A stretch of 64,000 bases of DNA from Cotesia glomerata. Its lineage: Eukaryota > Arthropoda > Insecta > Hymenoptera > Braconidae. Shown one piece after another: positions 30,730 through 44,102 of this stretch (the first letter of the stretch is position 1; each line of letters opens with the position of its first letter). The notes beneath the pieces were generated by a model that saw nothing but the letters and a program-made list of their open reading frames with translations, was not told the origin of the DNA and did no database searches. The stretch is taken from positions 9,397,318-9,461,317 of the forward strand of contig NC_058163.1 in assembly GCF_020080835.1 (NCBI RefSeq), given 5' to 3'. Both the position numbers and the translations under genes were made by a program.

Positions 30730-32006
30730 TACATTCACTTAATGAATGTATTCAAAAATATAGATCCGGATGTAAAAAAACTATGATAATTATTTGAACA
30801 AAAGAAATTGCGGATCAATAATCGTAATAAATAAATGTAGAAATGATTTTATGAATAAACTACATTATGATCATTAGTATTTTTAAAATTGGTTAAAAAG
30901 AAGATTTCCACGATCTCCCTCTAGTAAATAATTTTATACTGTCAATATTTTAGATTTAGAAATAGTAGCAGTCACTTTTATAACTTTCATTACTTTTTTT
31001 ATTATAAGTTTATTTAAAGTAAAACACATATTCATACAACTTTTACAACTCATTGTCTAAACGTAAAATCTATTAGAATATATGAACTATTATGCTAATA
31101 AAATTATTGGAGAGATATCGTGGAAATCTTTTTTTTAACCGATATTCATTTTGACAATTTAACTTCTGGACAAATATTCATTTTTACAGATTAACTTTAA
31201 TGCAGATGTTCATTTTTCTCGATTTATTTGGATAGAATTTCATTTATTCAAATATCCATTCGGACAGCCTTCATTTGTACCGATCATCATGTTTACAAAT
31301 GTTTATTTATATACAACCTTAAAAATACTAATGATCATAATGTTGTTTATTCATAAAATCATTTCCGCATATTTATTCATTACGATTATTTATCTAATGT
31401 CTATTTATCTAATGTCTAGCTCTATGTACAGATGCCTATGCATCTCTATAGACCTGTATGCTAGAAAAAAAAAAAAAAATAAATAAATAAATAAATTTAT
31501 CTGCAATTTCTTTTGTTCAAATGATTATCATAGTTTTTTTACATCCGGATCTATATTTTTGAATACATGAGTTCATTAAGTGAATGCATGTATCAATAAT
31601 TTTTTTATACACTTGTATTATTAATCATTTATTCAAATGATATTTTTTATTAGCTAGTAAATTTATAAACTTTCATTTATAGTAATATTCATTTTTCCAT
31701 TTATACTTTTGGAATTAGAATCAAATAAACATATTATTAGTTGTACATATTTTTAAAAAGAGGGAATTTTATTTGTTCAGTTGGTCATGTGTACAACTGT
31801 AAAATTGCACAGATGATCTATTTTACATAGAATCATTTGTATTTATATACAATTATACGTAAATCTTCTGTGCTTTTATTCATTTATACTCATCAGCATT
31901 TTTACAAACTTTCGTATTTATTTGGACAAATTTTCATAAATCCAAACTTTCATCGATACCAAAGCAACAAGCAACACAAGCAGGCATAAATTATTGTCTC
32001 TCATTG

Positions 32007-34130
32007 TAATTGCGCGATTGCAACAATATTTTGAAAATTTTAACAGTAGTGCTGCCTCTACTGTTGTATTTTATTTATTATTTTCGATAATCTTGATATT
32101 CTATGATCAATGATACAAACACAAATACATCTACTATGTAGCATTGAAATTAAAACACATGGATGTAAAAAGTATAGTAGGTTACGTCAAGTATTAAATG
32201 TCGACAGCTTTCATAAATAAACGCAAAAAAATTAATAATTAAACTTATTCTTTTGATCTTATTTATTAAAGAAAATTAGCTGAGTGCAATATATTACATA
32301 TTAAATTGATATTGGAAATGATATTTTTATAAAACATTTGAAATTCGAAAAAACATAAGTTGTCATATGTAATTGACAGTTTTGATAACAACAAATCTAT
32401 AGTTTAAGTAATGAATTGCAGAACTGTCAATATTTTGTGGTAAATGTAAAGGCCGTAAGTTATATATTTATAAATATGTGTACAAATACTCGGAAATAGA
32501 GATATTGGTAGAGTATACAACAAAATGTAATTAATAAATGGGTCATTTATTTATAAATTATACAATTCGTCCAGGAAACTCGAATACTACATACAACCTA
32601 TTTTACAAATTATTATTTACTATTTATTTAATACAAGTAGATAATGCATTTAGAAAGGTGCATAATTTATTATAATTTGTTCTAGAAATATTTCATAGAT
32701 GGGTTTCTGTTGTTATCGGTATTATTAAAAAACCTACTTTTTTTCCAAGATAATTTTTTAGCTCATTGTAATACAAATTTATTTATTTATTTAACTATAT
32801 GCCAAGGCAAAAGCCGAATAACAAAAATATATGGCAATTTTATAATCACATGTACTATGACATATTTATATAACCATTAATTTAATAATTAAAAATAAAC
32901 ATAAAAATTGTTAAATAAATTGCATTACATTGTCTAGAATTTAGATGGTATTTTTGAAGAAAATTTACTGCAACCTTTCTTAAAAGTTTTAAAATATATT
33001 TCTTCAAAATAGTAAATTTTTGCTTAGCTTTAAGAAAAAAAAAGTGATATTTAAAGAAATTTTTTCATAAAACTTAACTGCAAAAATATCTATTTTCAAG
33101 TTTATAAATTAAACTAATAAATGACCCTCCATTACCATTTCTACTTGACCAATATTGATATTTTAATTTTACTTTAAAAAATCAATAAATTAAATTTTTA
33201 TTTCAATCTGTTGACAAAGCTTAAAAATTCTGAGATAAATATAAAAATAGGCAATAGTTTTTTATTTATTTAAAATTTTACAATTTGATTTTTCATAGCT
33301 GTAAAAATGATAAATGAAAGTTATTATCTACATATATTTATAAACCTATTAATGGTTAAGAAAAATTAATAAAATTTTAGTTAGAGTATTATGTATGACA
33401 AATCATAAATTAAACCTATGTTAAAGTTTAAATTTTGAATGGATAGTTCCCCGGAGCGATAGTGCGGTTAATCTGAATACAGCACATGATAAAATAGACA
33501 AACATTATCATAAAGCAGACATTAAATTACTTATTAAGTGTGTCAAATTTATTTATTTTAATAAGCTTGCAAGTCGTATGTGCTGCTCGATATAATCGAT
33601 TAATTTTGCTGTGCAATAGACTCTAGTATGTCTTTCTAGAAAAATTTTTAATTTTAAAATAATTTTTTTTTATTTGAAAAAAGTTTCAATAAGCTTAGCT
33701 AGCTCTATTATTATTAAAATTATCTTTATAAATATTTTAAATAACAAACATTATTATAATTTCATAGAACATAATTTGTATTATAAATATCTAATTACAG
33801 CAGATTGCAATCATTTTTTCATATAAGTAAAATGATATTTAGTGTATAAATGTGTCTATATTCATGTGTATACACGCATTTAAGTATGAATATTTGTTGA
33901 AGTTATTTATGATTTCTATACAATGCTGTGTTTATTAATTATTATTACTATTATTAGCCACTATCATAAATCATAAATTAAAATCAAACAAAATACTGAT
34001 AAAGATGTTTTAATTTATCAACAAGTTATGAAGCGCTCTGGTTATAAAATTTTTCAATTGGCATGCAACATTTCAATGGTGGGAATAAAGTCTTATCAAA
34101 AAGATTACGACAAATTAAATTATATTAACT
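32007..34130. other. AT-rich intergenic DNA upstream of TBC1D20
   Basis: No coding or bounded repeat structure recognised. Long A/T runs and scattered TTTATTTA words only. Confidence 0.4.
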
Positions 34131-36125
34131 ATGAATAATCAAGATAGAAATGAAAGTCGAGTTCCGCTTGTATCTTTACCGGATTCATATTTAGCATGGG
34201 TTGATGGAGTACAAAAAATACCTGATATTGCTGATATAAATTTGTCAGGTAAATCTTATTCAAATTATTATTATGAACCTATTTTATTGTTAGATAATTG
34301 TCCGAATTCAGTTGACCTCACTCATTCGGAGAGACTCAAGATCGATGACATACGGAATAATATTTCTAAGGAAGATTTTACGTATGGTGATTTCAAACAA
34401 CTTGGGTCTAGTAGTCTAGGATTCGTTACTGGTATTATTAATAATTAATTACAAATTCAAATAATAGTATTCAATTTTTTAATAATTTTACATTGATTTT
34501 TAGATGATATACGAAGGAAATTATGGCCAAAAATACTAAGATTAACTGATGATGAATTAAATTATGTGGGTGAAGAACTGAATGATATACATACTCATAT
34601 ACCTGATGAAGTATATCAACAAATATTAAAAGATGTAGCTCGTAGTGGCAGTCACCTACCAACTAATGCAACTGACACTGAGATGGCTAATTTTCACAAT
34701 GACCTCACAAGGATAATTTGCTGGGTTCTTCATAGACATCCAAATATGAAGTATGAGTATAAATATAAATTTTTGGTAATTGTTTGGAAGTAAGGACATT
34801 TAAGATAAAAATTATGAAAATAGTCAAAAATGATTTTTTCGGTTCTGAAGTTTTTAATGTTGAAAAAAAGGAATGCTTATCGATAGTTTTAAATAAAATT
34901 TGGGTAAATAAGCTTGGCAATTCCGATTTTTTTTTGTATTCTACGTCAGAGAAAACAATAATTTGTAAAAAGAAACATTTTTTATTAAATTTTTCCGAAT
35001 TCTTGATTCTTACATTTTTTTAAAGTAAAAATTGTTATATTTAACAATTTTTTTTGTTCAAATTATTATATTTTTGAACTTTAAAACAAAAAAGAAATAA
35101 TTAAATGTTTAACAAAATTTAAATCATTTAAATTTTATTTCCAGAAATATGGCAGTCCCCATTTCCAAACAAATATCAAACTTTTTATGCAACTACAATA
35201 TAATAAATACAAAACTTTTGACTAATTAATTTTTTTTCATTTAGTTATTATCAAGGTTACAACGATGTAGCAGCGACAATATTAATTGTAATGGGTTTAA
35301 AACCAGGTTTGCATGTTCTTGAAAAGATATCAACAGAATTTTTGGAAAGATTTATGGAGCAAACAATGGAAAAAGTTAACCAAGAATTATTTTTTATATT
35401 TGCTCTTCTGGAAAGAGTCCATCCATCTTTGTTAGAACATCTTGAAAAGTAAAGTATTTCGATAAATATACGTTTATAAAATAGAAATACAAAATAATAC
35501 TCATAATTATGATTCAACAGCGTAGAATTATTTCCACATTTTGCTTTGGCAGAGTACACAACGTGGTATGCTCACAAATATTCTGAAAACCGAAGTTTAT
35601 TGCATCGGTTATTCGATTTTTTTCTTAGCTCTCCGCTGTTAATGCCTTTGTATCTTAGTACAATAATCGTTGCCCATAGAGCTAATGAAATCTTTAATAC
35701 TACACCTGATATGGGGCATACACATAAAGTGTTGTGTACAGTAAGTATTTTTAATTTTATTATAATTATTATTTTTTTTTTATAAATTAAAATTACTTAC
35801 AAAGTAATATTTACTTCAGCTACCCAGTACTTTGCCGTTTGAAGATTTATTAACAAATGCAAAAACTTTATACCATGACTATCCACCTGAATCAATAGTT
35901 AAGGATGTACATGATTATGATAGAAAACGGCGATGTAAAGAGCAAGAATGGAAATTAAAAGCCGAAGCCAGTAGAAAATATTCGGAAAAACAACGCCAAC
36001 TTAAAGTATCATTACCAAAATCAAGACTGCCATATCATTTCAAAAGTTATCGGACTATTACTGTCGTTACTATTTTAGCAATTGGACTATATGCATTCTT
36101 AAAAACAGGTTCCGGAATCAACTGA
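34131..36125 (+). CDS. TBC1D20: TBC1 domain family member 20 (Rab GTPase-activating protein)
   Basis: Five exons, 34131-34431, 34504-34750, 35245-35448, 35521-35740 and 35820-36125, give 425 residues (human 403). The TBC domain occupies about residues 95-310. The arginine finger lies in the motif ILKDVARS (Arg147) and the glutamine finger in NYYQGYND (Gln186), so the protein should be an active GAP. A hydrophobic segment near residues 403-418 (ITVVTILAIGLYAFL) ends the protein as a tail anchor, as in known TBC1D20, which sits in the ER and acts on Rab1 (and Rab18) in ER-Golgi traffic and autophagosome maturation. All introns are short GT-AG introns and frame is preserved through every junction. 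An AATAAA at 36337-36342 is a possible polyadenylation signal. Confidence 0.92.
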
Positions 36126-37945
36126 CATTAGTTAATTATGGTTTTATTTGTTGATTTAAGTTTTACACGTTTGTTTTAAAAAATTTAATATTTCTATACT
36201 TGTTTTGATAATTATAAATGCTTATATAAAATGAAGATTCTTTTGAACAACCAACTAAAATATTTAGTGAAATTCAGCATTTCCTCTCGGAATATTTGAC
36301 CATTCCTGTTTTGCTTTTACGTTGGATTCAATTATCAATAAATAATTAATTACCTGATATTAAATTTAGTATGCGACTTATACATGTTGTTAAAACGTGC
36401 ATTGGGCAAAAACTGTTCATAAGATTGTTAAATTTTAAAAATATACTAATATAAACATAATTAAAATTTGTCATATTAAATGAACGATTGAATAATCGAA
36501 TACACAATTAATTGATATACTTTGATAATTTTTTTTTTTTATTTACATACAAAATTTATAATAATATATTCATAATAGGCAAGAACATTTTTTTGAGTAA
36601 CATTTTTATGCAACGCAGTATTTAAAAACACTGTTTGAAGAATATAATCTGTAAATATTGGAATAATACAACTTTTCATATATGTTATTTGTAAATATTA
36701 TCCTTTAGGTATCTTTTCACTGTATTTTATTATAACGGTTTTCAAAGTAGGATTATTCTTCTAACATCTGTTTTGTAATTATTTTTTTTTTTTTATAAAA
36801 TAATTTACTTTGAAAAATTGAAGAGTTAGATCCATTTAAAATACTCTGATAAAATAAAGATACTGGAAATGTGTGGTCGTCATCATTTCAATACTATAAT
36901 AATTTTGAGGAAGAAACTATACGAACTTGTACAAGATTGCTTACACAAATTCATCTCATAGCGATATCAATTATGTTCAACATCATAAGTACATTGCTTA
37001 TGTTGATAACTAATTTGAAAGAAAAAAAAGTTTCGAACTTACAAATATGTGAGAACTTTTATACGAATTTCGACTTATAATCATACACTAGATTTCAAAA
37101 CCATTCTATTTTAAATAGTCACAAACAGTAAATGATACAAAAAATAGAGTTAAGATAACTATACATGCAAATAAAATTTACTACGTGTTGATACCAAATA
37201 TTATTTTTTAAACACTTTAAATCTTAAGAAAATTTATTTCCAAATTTGCTTTTGTATAACAAAGAAAGAACTGTATTTATATGAATGTATATTATTAAAA
37301 TGTTCAAGAGATAAGATACATTCTAGCATTTTCTAAATATTCATAAATATATCTATCCATATATATTTATTAAAAATATATGGCTATTCCTAAACCTATT
37401 TTTGACAAAAAAATTATAAAAAAGCATAAATTAATTATTAAAGTTATAAAAGAGTATTTAAAAAAGCATTAATGATGAATTACTTATTAAATATTTTTGG
37501 TTTTAAATAATACAATATCGTACATTACGTTGATCAACGTCAGTTTTGTTTCATCAATTCAAATTAAAGACATTATAACTCCATTTGACCAATAAATATT
37601 CAACTAAAAAATTATAATTCAATTTTTTATTTATTTTTTTTTTTCGAAGACTTGAAAGAATGTTTTTAGTAAGATTTTCGCGCTAGTTTTCTTAGAAAAA
37701 TAATTCTTTAAACCAAGAAAAATACTATTTTAAGATGTACCATCTAAAATGATTATTCCTAATGCGTAAAAATTGACAAAAATCCGAGTTAAATTTACCT
37801 ACCTAATGTGATGCAGACATATATAAAATGAGATTATTCATTTATTACAAATCTAAGTACTTGAGTAATTCAATCTTGAACAGATACTACTATGAAAAAA
37901 AATATTATCTACAATTTCTAAAATGTTTAAGTTTTTCCAATGATT
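36126..37945. other. Convergent intergenic region between TBC1D20 and PLA2G15
   Basis: AT-rich, with 3' untranslated regions of both genes. An AATAAA on the minus strand at 37946-37951, 12 bp after the PLA2G15 stop, is a good signal. No further genes seen. Confidence 0.5.
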
Positions 37946-37962
37946 TTTATTAAGAATTATGA

Positions 37963-39916
37963 CTAAATTGTACTTAAAGTTGTTTTGATATAATCTAGAA
38001 CATGTTGATTTCTCAATATCTCCATATGATCAACTCCTGCAAAAGTTTGGTGATAAATTTTTTGTTTTTGTTTAGTTTTCCAGTAAAGGCAACCCTCTAA
38101 GCTTCTTAAATTAACAGTCCCGTCTCCATCTCCTAAAATCAGCTGTGGATAGCTATCTAATGTTACACCAGGCTTGTAGTATAATCTGTATATCAAGAAA
38201 AAAAATCAATTTTATAAGATTAATAATACTTTAAATTAAAAAGTTAAAAAATCATATAATGTACCAACATTTTGCAAAATAAACTTTTTTTTCTGTAATT
38301 ACCTTTCAACTGTACTGACGTTGACTCCATGCAAACAATACATTTCTACGCCAGGCGCGGCAAAATTAGCTTGAAATTTTTCAGTATCCTTACGAAACTC
38401 CCATCCATTTGGTACATTAATATCTCTGAAATAAAAAAATATTTTAACACAATATAAAATAACACTAAATTATTAAAAAAAAAAGCATTTTCAAAATTAA
38501 TAATAATTATTACAAAAAAAATTGTTGTAAGTCAAGTAGCGTATAATTTTTCTTTTGTGTTTGCACCAACACTTCAGTATCTTTCCAAAAATATTTAGAA
38601 GGAAGTAACCATCCAAGACTTGGACTGGTTATTTGCTGATCTCTTAGAATACTCTCCCGAAGAACATATGCGCCTAAATTATCTCCTACAGCAAAAACTT
38701 TCAGTGCTTTTACAGATCCTCCCCATACAGCTCCAAGAGTTATCAATGACTTTATATACTGATTTTTCCATTTTTGAGTTTGGTTTTGAAGAAATAATAA
38801 AGTCATGGGTCCACCCATACTGTGAGCAATCAAAGTTATCGGTACTTTATTATTAATTACATATGTTTCCTCTACAAGCTGCTTTAACTTAATAAAAAAC
38901 TCTCCATTTTCATCTATTTGAAAAATTATGTTGTAAGTAAAAATATATTTGATAAGTATGAATGAAAAATTATCATGAGGTCAGATCAAAATAAAATACT
39001 CAACTTACTTGGAGCTTTTCTAAAATCATATGGTGCTCCACGAAGAGATAAATTTCTTACATACCCCAATTGATTTACTAACATATTACCAACATCTTTG
39101 AAATAGTTTCCTGGAGATGCTTTACTGGGATCTAAATATTCTACTGAAAATGGATCACCCCATCCTGGTACTCTTACAGATACACCCTCAGTATTAGTTG
39201 TAGTTCGAGTATCATTGTGATATGTTAATTTCATATTATCAATCTAGATAGAAAAAAATAAATTCTTGCGTAACCACTAAAATGTTTTATTTGATGCATT
39301 CAAGACTAAATTAATTGATTCATAAAACTCAAACTTTTCGATAGTAAATTAAAGTTATAATTTTTAATAATAGCAGTTTTTTTTTTATTATTTGATGAAA
39401 TTTTTATTGCATATATTTTTTCACTCTTCATATATTTTTTTTTCTTCAAATTTGAGAATAAATTTTTCAAATATAATTAAAAATTTTTTTTTGATTAAAA
39501 AAAAGTTATTTTTTGTTATATTGTTAATTTAACAATGTATCACTATAATGAAACAGTGGATAAAAGCACACAAATAATGCAATCAGCTATATACTTACGA
39601 AGCAATCAATTATTATCGGTACAAGAAGTTCGAGATTTAACCAAATATTAAAATAATCTGAGGATACTTTTTCACATAGGTAATGAGGAACAACAGTTTT
39701 GTTGAGTTGCGCTTCAAGTTGACTTCCACCATCTCCAGGAACTATAAAAAAGTATTATTACATTGATTTAAAATTTTCGATATTTTAAAGTAAAAAAATA
39801 AATACATAAAACTTACCAAAAATTACTGGTGACCTTTGTGTTGCCGTAAGTTTCCAAGGCTTAGTTTCATTGATAACATACATAAAAGCGATGATAAAAA
39901 TTAAGATGAGCCTCAT
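37963..39916 (-). CDS. PLA2G15: Lysosomal (group XV) phospholipase A2, LCAT family
   Basis: Six exons, 39817-39916, 39599-39741, 39009-39243, 38514-38913, 38303-38425 and 37963-38185, join to 407 residues (human 412). Residues 1-16 form a signal peptide (MRLILIFIIAFMYVIN). The oxyanion region PGDGGSQLEA follows, then the conserved LNLELLVPIIIDCF, VRVPGWGDPFSVEYLDPSK and RGAPYDFRKAP blocks. The catalytic serine is Ser191 in AHSMGG. Aspartate is probably Asp355 in GDGDGTV, and histidine His387 in DHMEIL, so the triad is complete. The family hydrolyses and transacylates phospholipids at acidic pH in the lysosome. Residue 192-194 (MGG rather than the MGN of the human enzyme) is a minor difference. 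The start is the first ATG of a short first exon encoding the signal peptide. Confidence 0.93.
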
Positions 39917-41296
39917 TGTTGCATTAACTTGATAACTATACTTTTTATTTTAAATATTCATCGAAATTGGATTGAATTTAATTCGACATTCACCATTTTG
40001 TACACATGAAAGTTGTTTATTCATGATATATTTCTAAATTTTATGTATATAAATACGAGTGTATATACCCCAATGACTGTCATAATCAGCTGATTTTGTG
40101 TCAGTTGTGTCAGATGTCTCCAATGATCCGATGCCCCCTCATCATGGAATCCCTGCACTCCGTACCCTCCACAGCTAATCAACGCGTGATAAATACTGGT
40201 ACATAATATATGAAGGTTTAGGTATTGAAAACTATCCTTAAATATAAAAAATAACAGTAACAACTATGACCGCGCTTTATATTCAAGCCTCTTATAAAAA
40301 AAAAAAAAAGAACTTCATAATATATAATGCTGAAAGTATATCATAGACATCTAACAAGTTTTAGAATTTTTTTAACAAATAAATTATGAAAAATATTTTT
40401 AGAAAAAAAAAATCTGTAAATAGAAATTTTGAAAAAACATGAATGCAATTTTTGAAAAATATTTTCTCAATACTAATTTATTTGTTAGATAAAACCAAAA
40501 ATTGTTAGGTGTTAGTTGATTTTACTAAAACTTACTTTTCAATTTATTTTGTCTTAATCATTGTTGAAAAAAAATGTCAAGTAAAGATGAAAATATTAGT
40601 TTGTTAATAATGACTAATGAAAAATTTCTAACCTTTAGCTCCCTATTTATAAGTAAGTGAAATAAATATAAATTAAAAATTAATAATGAAAAGGGTTGTA
40701 TTTGTAAATTTTAAAAGCGCGCAAAAATAGCGGAAAGTTCAAAGATGGCTTGTAGGGTAGTTGTGTAAATTGTATAAATCCTTTTTCGAGTAAAATATAT
40801 TTTACTTAATCTATCTTGAATTATTAAGCTACTTAGATTATTTTCATTTTTAAATAAGCGTAAGTTGGAATTTTTAAGTAACTAATTTCTTCCAATAGCT
40901 ATTTTTCTAGTTTTTTTAAACTTGTTTTATAAGTTTTATGAAATTATTGAAGTAATATTTTGTTACTACAGATAATTTTTTTTTGACTAAATGATGACAT
41001 TTTAATTTAACATTCAGATACACAAAATATGTTTTATAATTTTTTTTTGTGTACATTTTAACTAATGAATTGGTTTGTGAATGTTATACTAAAAGTATTC
41101 TCACATTATATTTGATGTATAAAAAACCCCTCCTTCTTATTAGCCACCTGTTAGGCAGCTGTTCCCTATACAACACATAGTTGAAATAATAAAACAAATG
41201 AAATTTGTTTTTAGCTGTCATTCTTATGGCATCTAAGTTTAAAACTCAGTTTAGTTGTTCATTTATAAATAAAAACACAACCAAAAAGTAATAATA
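39917..41296. other. Divergent intergenic region between PLA2G15 and CIBAR1
   Basis: About 1.4 kb between two divergently transcribed genes, expected to hold both promoters. A 28-codon frame starting near 40573 and ending beside a GTAAGT donor could be an unplaced leader exon, but I cannot connect it. No TATA box is convincing. Confidence 0.4.
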
Positions 41297-42848
41297 ATGT
41301 TGAAATCGAAATCACAAAATAATATTTGGTATGCTACTTACTTGAATTATTTATAATTATAAGTTAATTTAACACAGTTTATTGTTTTATTGTATAATTT
41401 GACTTTTCTAATAGTGAGCAAGAAGCAAGATTTGTTCAAGAAAGGATAACAAAAGTAGAAAAACATTTCGCTGATTTATGTACTTCATTCGCAGCATATG
41501 CGAGAAAAGCTGCAAGGTGAATTTAATCAATTTAATTATGATCTTTAAAAAAAAAAAAAAACTATGACACAGCAGGATCTAGTTATTCATTCGAAAATTT
41601 TTTAGATTTAATTAAATTTAATTTTCTATCGTACTATTTCAGGCTTCGAGATAAAAATGATGAATTAGCAAAAGTGATTCAAAATTATGCTATGTCAGAG
41701 ACTGTCAACCAATCATTAAGCCGTGGGTTACATAATTTTGGAGCAACGTTGTCGGTGATTGGTGATTATAAGTAAGTTGTTTTCTAATTACTGTGTAAAG
41801 AAAAAATAAGCAAATACAATAAATTTTAAAATTTTCGGCCTTAAAAAAATTTACTTTAATCTTTTGTTATTAAAATTTTTTAGAGATGCAGAAGTTCAAC
41901 GTATCGATTCAAAAATAATTTCAACACTGTCTCAGTATTCAATGATATGTAGACATGCACGTGAAGATGTTAAAAACACTTTTTCAGCTCGAGATAAAGA
42001 ACTTGCCAGAAGAAAGCACATTGATAAGCTGCTACTGAAAGAACAAGGAAAGTCACAGACAGTTGTAAGTATTTTTTTTTATCAGAATTATTACTGCTTG
42101 AATGAAATATTCCTAATGATAACAATCTGAAGAATTTAAGTAGTTTTCATAGAGCTTGTAAAGAAAATATGCGGGTTTTATACTAATGCTACCACGATAT
42201 TTTTATTAATTACTCGTATTAGTCACAAGCAGATTTGAAATCAATGTCAAATACAGTCCAAGTATTGAAAGTTGTTAAAGGATTAGAAGAACAAATAGAT
42301 ACATTTGAGAAACGTAAGCTGCAAGATCTTATAACATTGTTACTAGATTTCGTAATGATAGAGTTAAGTTTTCACACGAAAGCTGTTGAGCTTTTTACAA
42401 AAGCTTACCAAGATATTGCCGAAATTGATACATTCAAGGATTTGGAGGTAATTTATTAATATGTATAAATAACATATCTTAGAAATATTAAACTAACTAA
42501 TATTCATTTTTTTTTAGAAATTTCGAGAAATTCTGAATGCCTCGGAAACATTTTCACGATTTGATACTGTTATGAGAACATCTTGTCGTCAATCGTATTC
42601 ACTCACTGACTTATCGAATCACCAAACACCATCACCATTGCAGCTTAAAAAAATGAACCGTGCTAACGAATCAATGGTACGAAGATCTGGAAAATAAATA
42701 AAGTTACTGACGAATAAAAATTAAATTTATATTGCAGGATTCTTTGAAAGCAGCCCTCATGAAGTCATCCGAGTTATCGCAAGTTAGCGAGTACGATGAA
42801 AGTTCTGATACAAGAGACACTGAATCTGTTGAAGATATTGCAAAATAA
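41297..42848 (+). CDS. CIBAR1: CBY1-interacting BAR domain protein (FAM92 family)
   Basis: Seven exons, 41297-41328, 41415-41516, 41643-41771, 41884-42064, 42223-42447, 42518-42676 and 42738-42848, give 312 residues (human FAM92A 289). The BAR-like coiled domain spans about residues 12-230. It begins ARFVQERITKVEKHFADLC, continues with the family's AAYARKAARLRDKNDEL and GLHNFGATLSVIGDYKDAEV, and ends with FVMIELSFHTKAVELFTKAY. The C-terminal 80 residues are Ser/Asp-rich and probably disordered. FAM92 proteins bind Chibby at the base of cilia and shape membrane around the basal body and mitochondrial cristae. The sequence does not tell FAM92A from FAM92B; insects generally have one. AATAAA at 43009-43014 follows the stop. 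Confidence 0.9.
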
Positions 42849-43344
42849 AAAATATAGTGATACTTAAGTAGTAAATAATTCATTGGTATTTATTGGATAG
42901 TATAATTTTATTCGAATTCAATGTCTTGGTACTTTAATTGTTCCATTTTTCTACTGAAATATTACTAATTTAATTGAAAAAAATTGTTTATTTCATATTA
43001 TTGGAATCAATAAATTTGAAAAAAAAATAATAATAATTTTAAAAGAATTAATGATATTCGCCAAAACCAAAACAAAAACTGGTTGTAAAAAGAACATTTG
43101 GAGTATTGATTTAAAATTTATTTTTCAATATCATGATATATTATTAATAAATTTAAATACTTCAAATAATTATTACTTAAAGGAAATTATAAAAAAAAAA
43201 AAAATAAAATTCTAAAGATATTTTACGATCACAAATCCATTCGATATTATTGAAGTTGAAAAGTGAGCCGTAAATACTACTTATATATATGATAATAAAT
43301 ATGTTGAAATGAAGATTTGTGCAGGAATGACGTAGTATAAGTAT

Positions 43345-44102
43345 TTATTTGTCAGCACTTTCAACACCAGCCTGCGTCATCAAATCTGCGATGTTCTTTT
43401 CAAGATCATCTATTCTATTTCCCATTTCATCTAGTAAGCTTTGTTAAGGAATTAATGAAGTGGACTACAATTGTAAAATGAATAGATTATAATTAAAAAA
43501 ATTAAATGATATTAAGGGTCAGTTTCTCAATCCGAGATAAAATTTTATCCAGGATAAAATTATTGCCAGTATATTTATAAATATTAAATATATACTTAGA
43601 TATATTTTATCATTGGATAAAATTTTATCCTGGATTGAAAAACTGACCCTAAATATCAATAAAATAAAAAATAAATGATATTGATATCAGCATACATTTG
43701 ACTATTTTTTTTTTAAATAAATTACTTTAAATTTCAGACTTTTCTTAGCAATAATTTGTTAATTAAAAAAAGTCCGAAAAATTATCAAATGTTTGTTGAC
43801 TTGCGTAAAACAAAAATAAATTAATGTCTAATTGAATTAATTAGTATAAAAAAGGATATTTCTTCCAATAATTTGATCGGACATCGTTTGAAACTTATCT
43901 TGCATTCCTTGAAGAAGACTTTGAACCTGAAAAATATGTAAATTATTTGAGTAAGGGTCAACAGAATAACTACTTTTTGTATATAATAAAAAAAATAACT
44001 TACGAATTGCGTTAACTCTTGCATATTTTTCGGGTCAACATTAGTAGCCATAGCAAAATTTTCACCACTATCAGATTTATGTTCCTGCTTAATATCCGCC
44101 AT
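43345..44102 (-). CDS. HSBP1: Heat shock factor-binding protein 1
   Basis: Three exons, 44004-44102, 43860-43926 and 43345-43433, give 84 residues (human 76). The protein is a single heptad-repeat coiled coil: NMQELTQFVQSLLQGMQDKF, then TMSDQIIGRIDEMGNRIDDL and EKNIADLMTQAGVE, almost identical to HSBP1 elsewhere. HSBP1 trimers bind heat shock factor 1 and dampen its activity, and also assist WASH complex assembly. The N-terminus has about 20 extra residues (MADIKQEHKSDSGENFAMAT). The join of exons 2 and 3 is only possible with an AT-AC intron: donor ATATCCTT and branch motif TTCCTTAAC fit the minor spliceosome. With that splice the frame and the IIGRID junction are exactly conserved. Confidence 0.93.
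43434..43859 (-). other. U12-type AT-AC intron of HSBP1
   Basis: On the minus strand the intron begins ATATCCTTT, the U12 donor consensus, and ends AAAGCTTAC. The branch motif TTCCTTAAC (plus-strand 43443-43451) has its adenosine about 10 bases before the acceptor, as usual for U12 introns. No GT-AG pair restores the conserved reading frame. A Harbinger-like MITE sits within it. Confidence 0.88.
43516..43650. mobile_element. 135-bp PIF/Harbinger-like MITE inside the HSBP1 intron
   Basis: The ends GGGTCAGTTT and its near complement AAACTGACCC are flanked by the 3-bp duplication TAA (43513-43515 and 43651-43653). TWA duplications and GGG-type ends fit PIF/Harbinger (Tourist) MITEs. ATAAAATTTTATCC subterminal repeats lie within. 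Confidence 0.8.

Larger units (their letters stand above)
28861..32006. mobile_element. Foldback element with CAATGAGAGACAA ends, TA duplication
   Basis: The inverted ends CAATGAGAGACAATAA and its complement are flanked by TA. Arms match from both edges to a centre near 31000 when two later insertions in the left arm are removed: the LTR 29112-30400 and a MITE 30564-30729. The original element would be about 1.7 kb and almost fully self-complementary. No transposase frame is present; the 65-codon frame at 31289-31486 is chance. Confidence 0.8.

Noticed and set aside
40021..40263. 80-codon minus-strand frame upstream of PLA2G15
   Set aside because: No family likeness and no splice link to the PLA2G15 signal-peptide exon.
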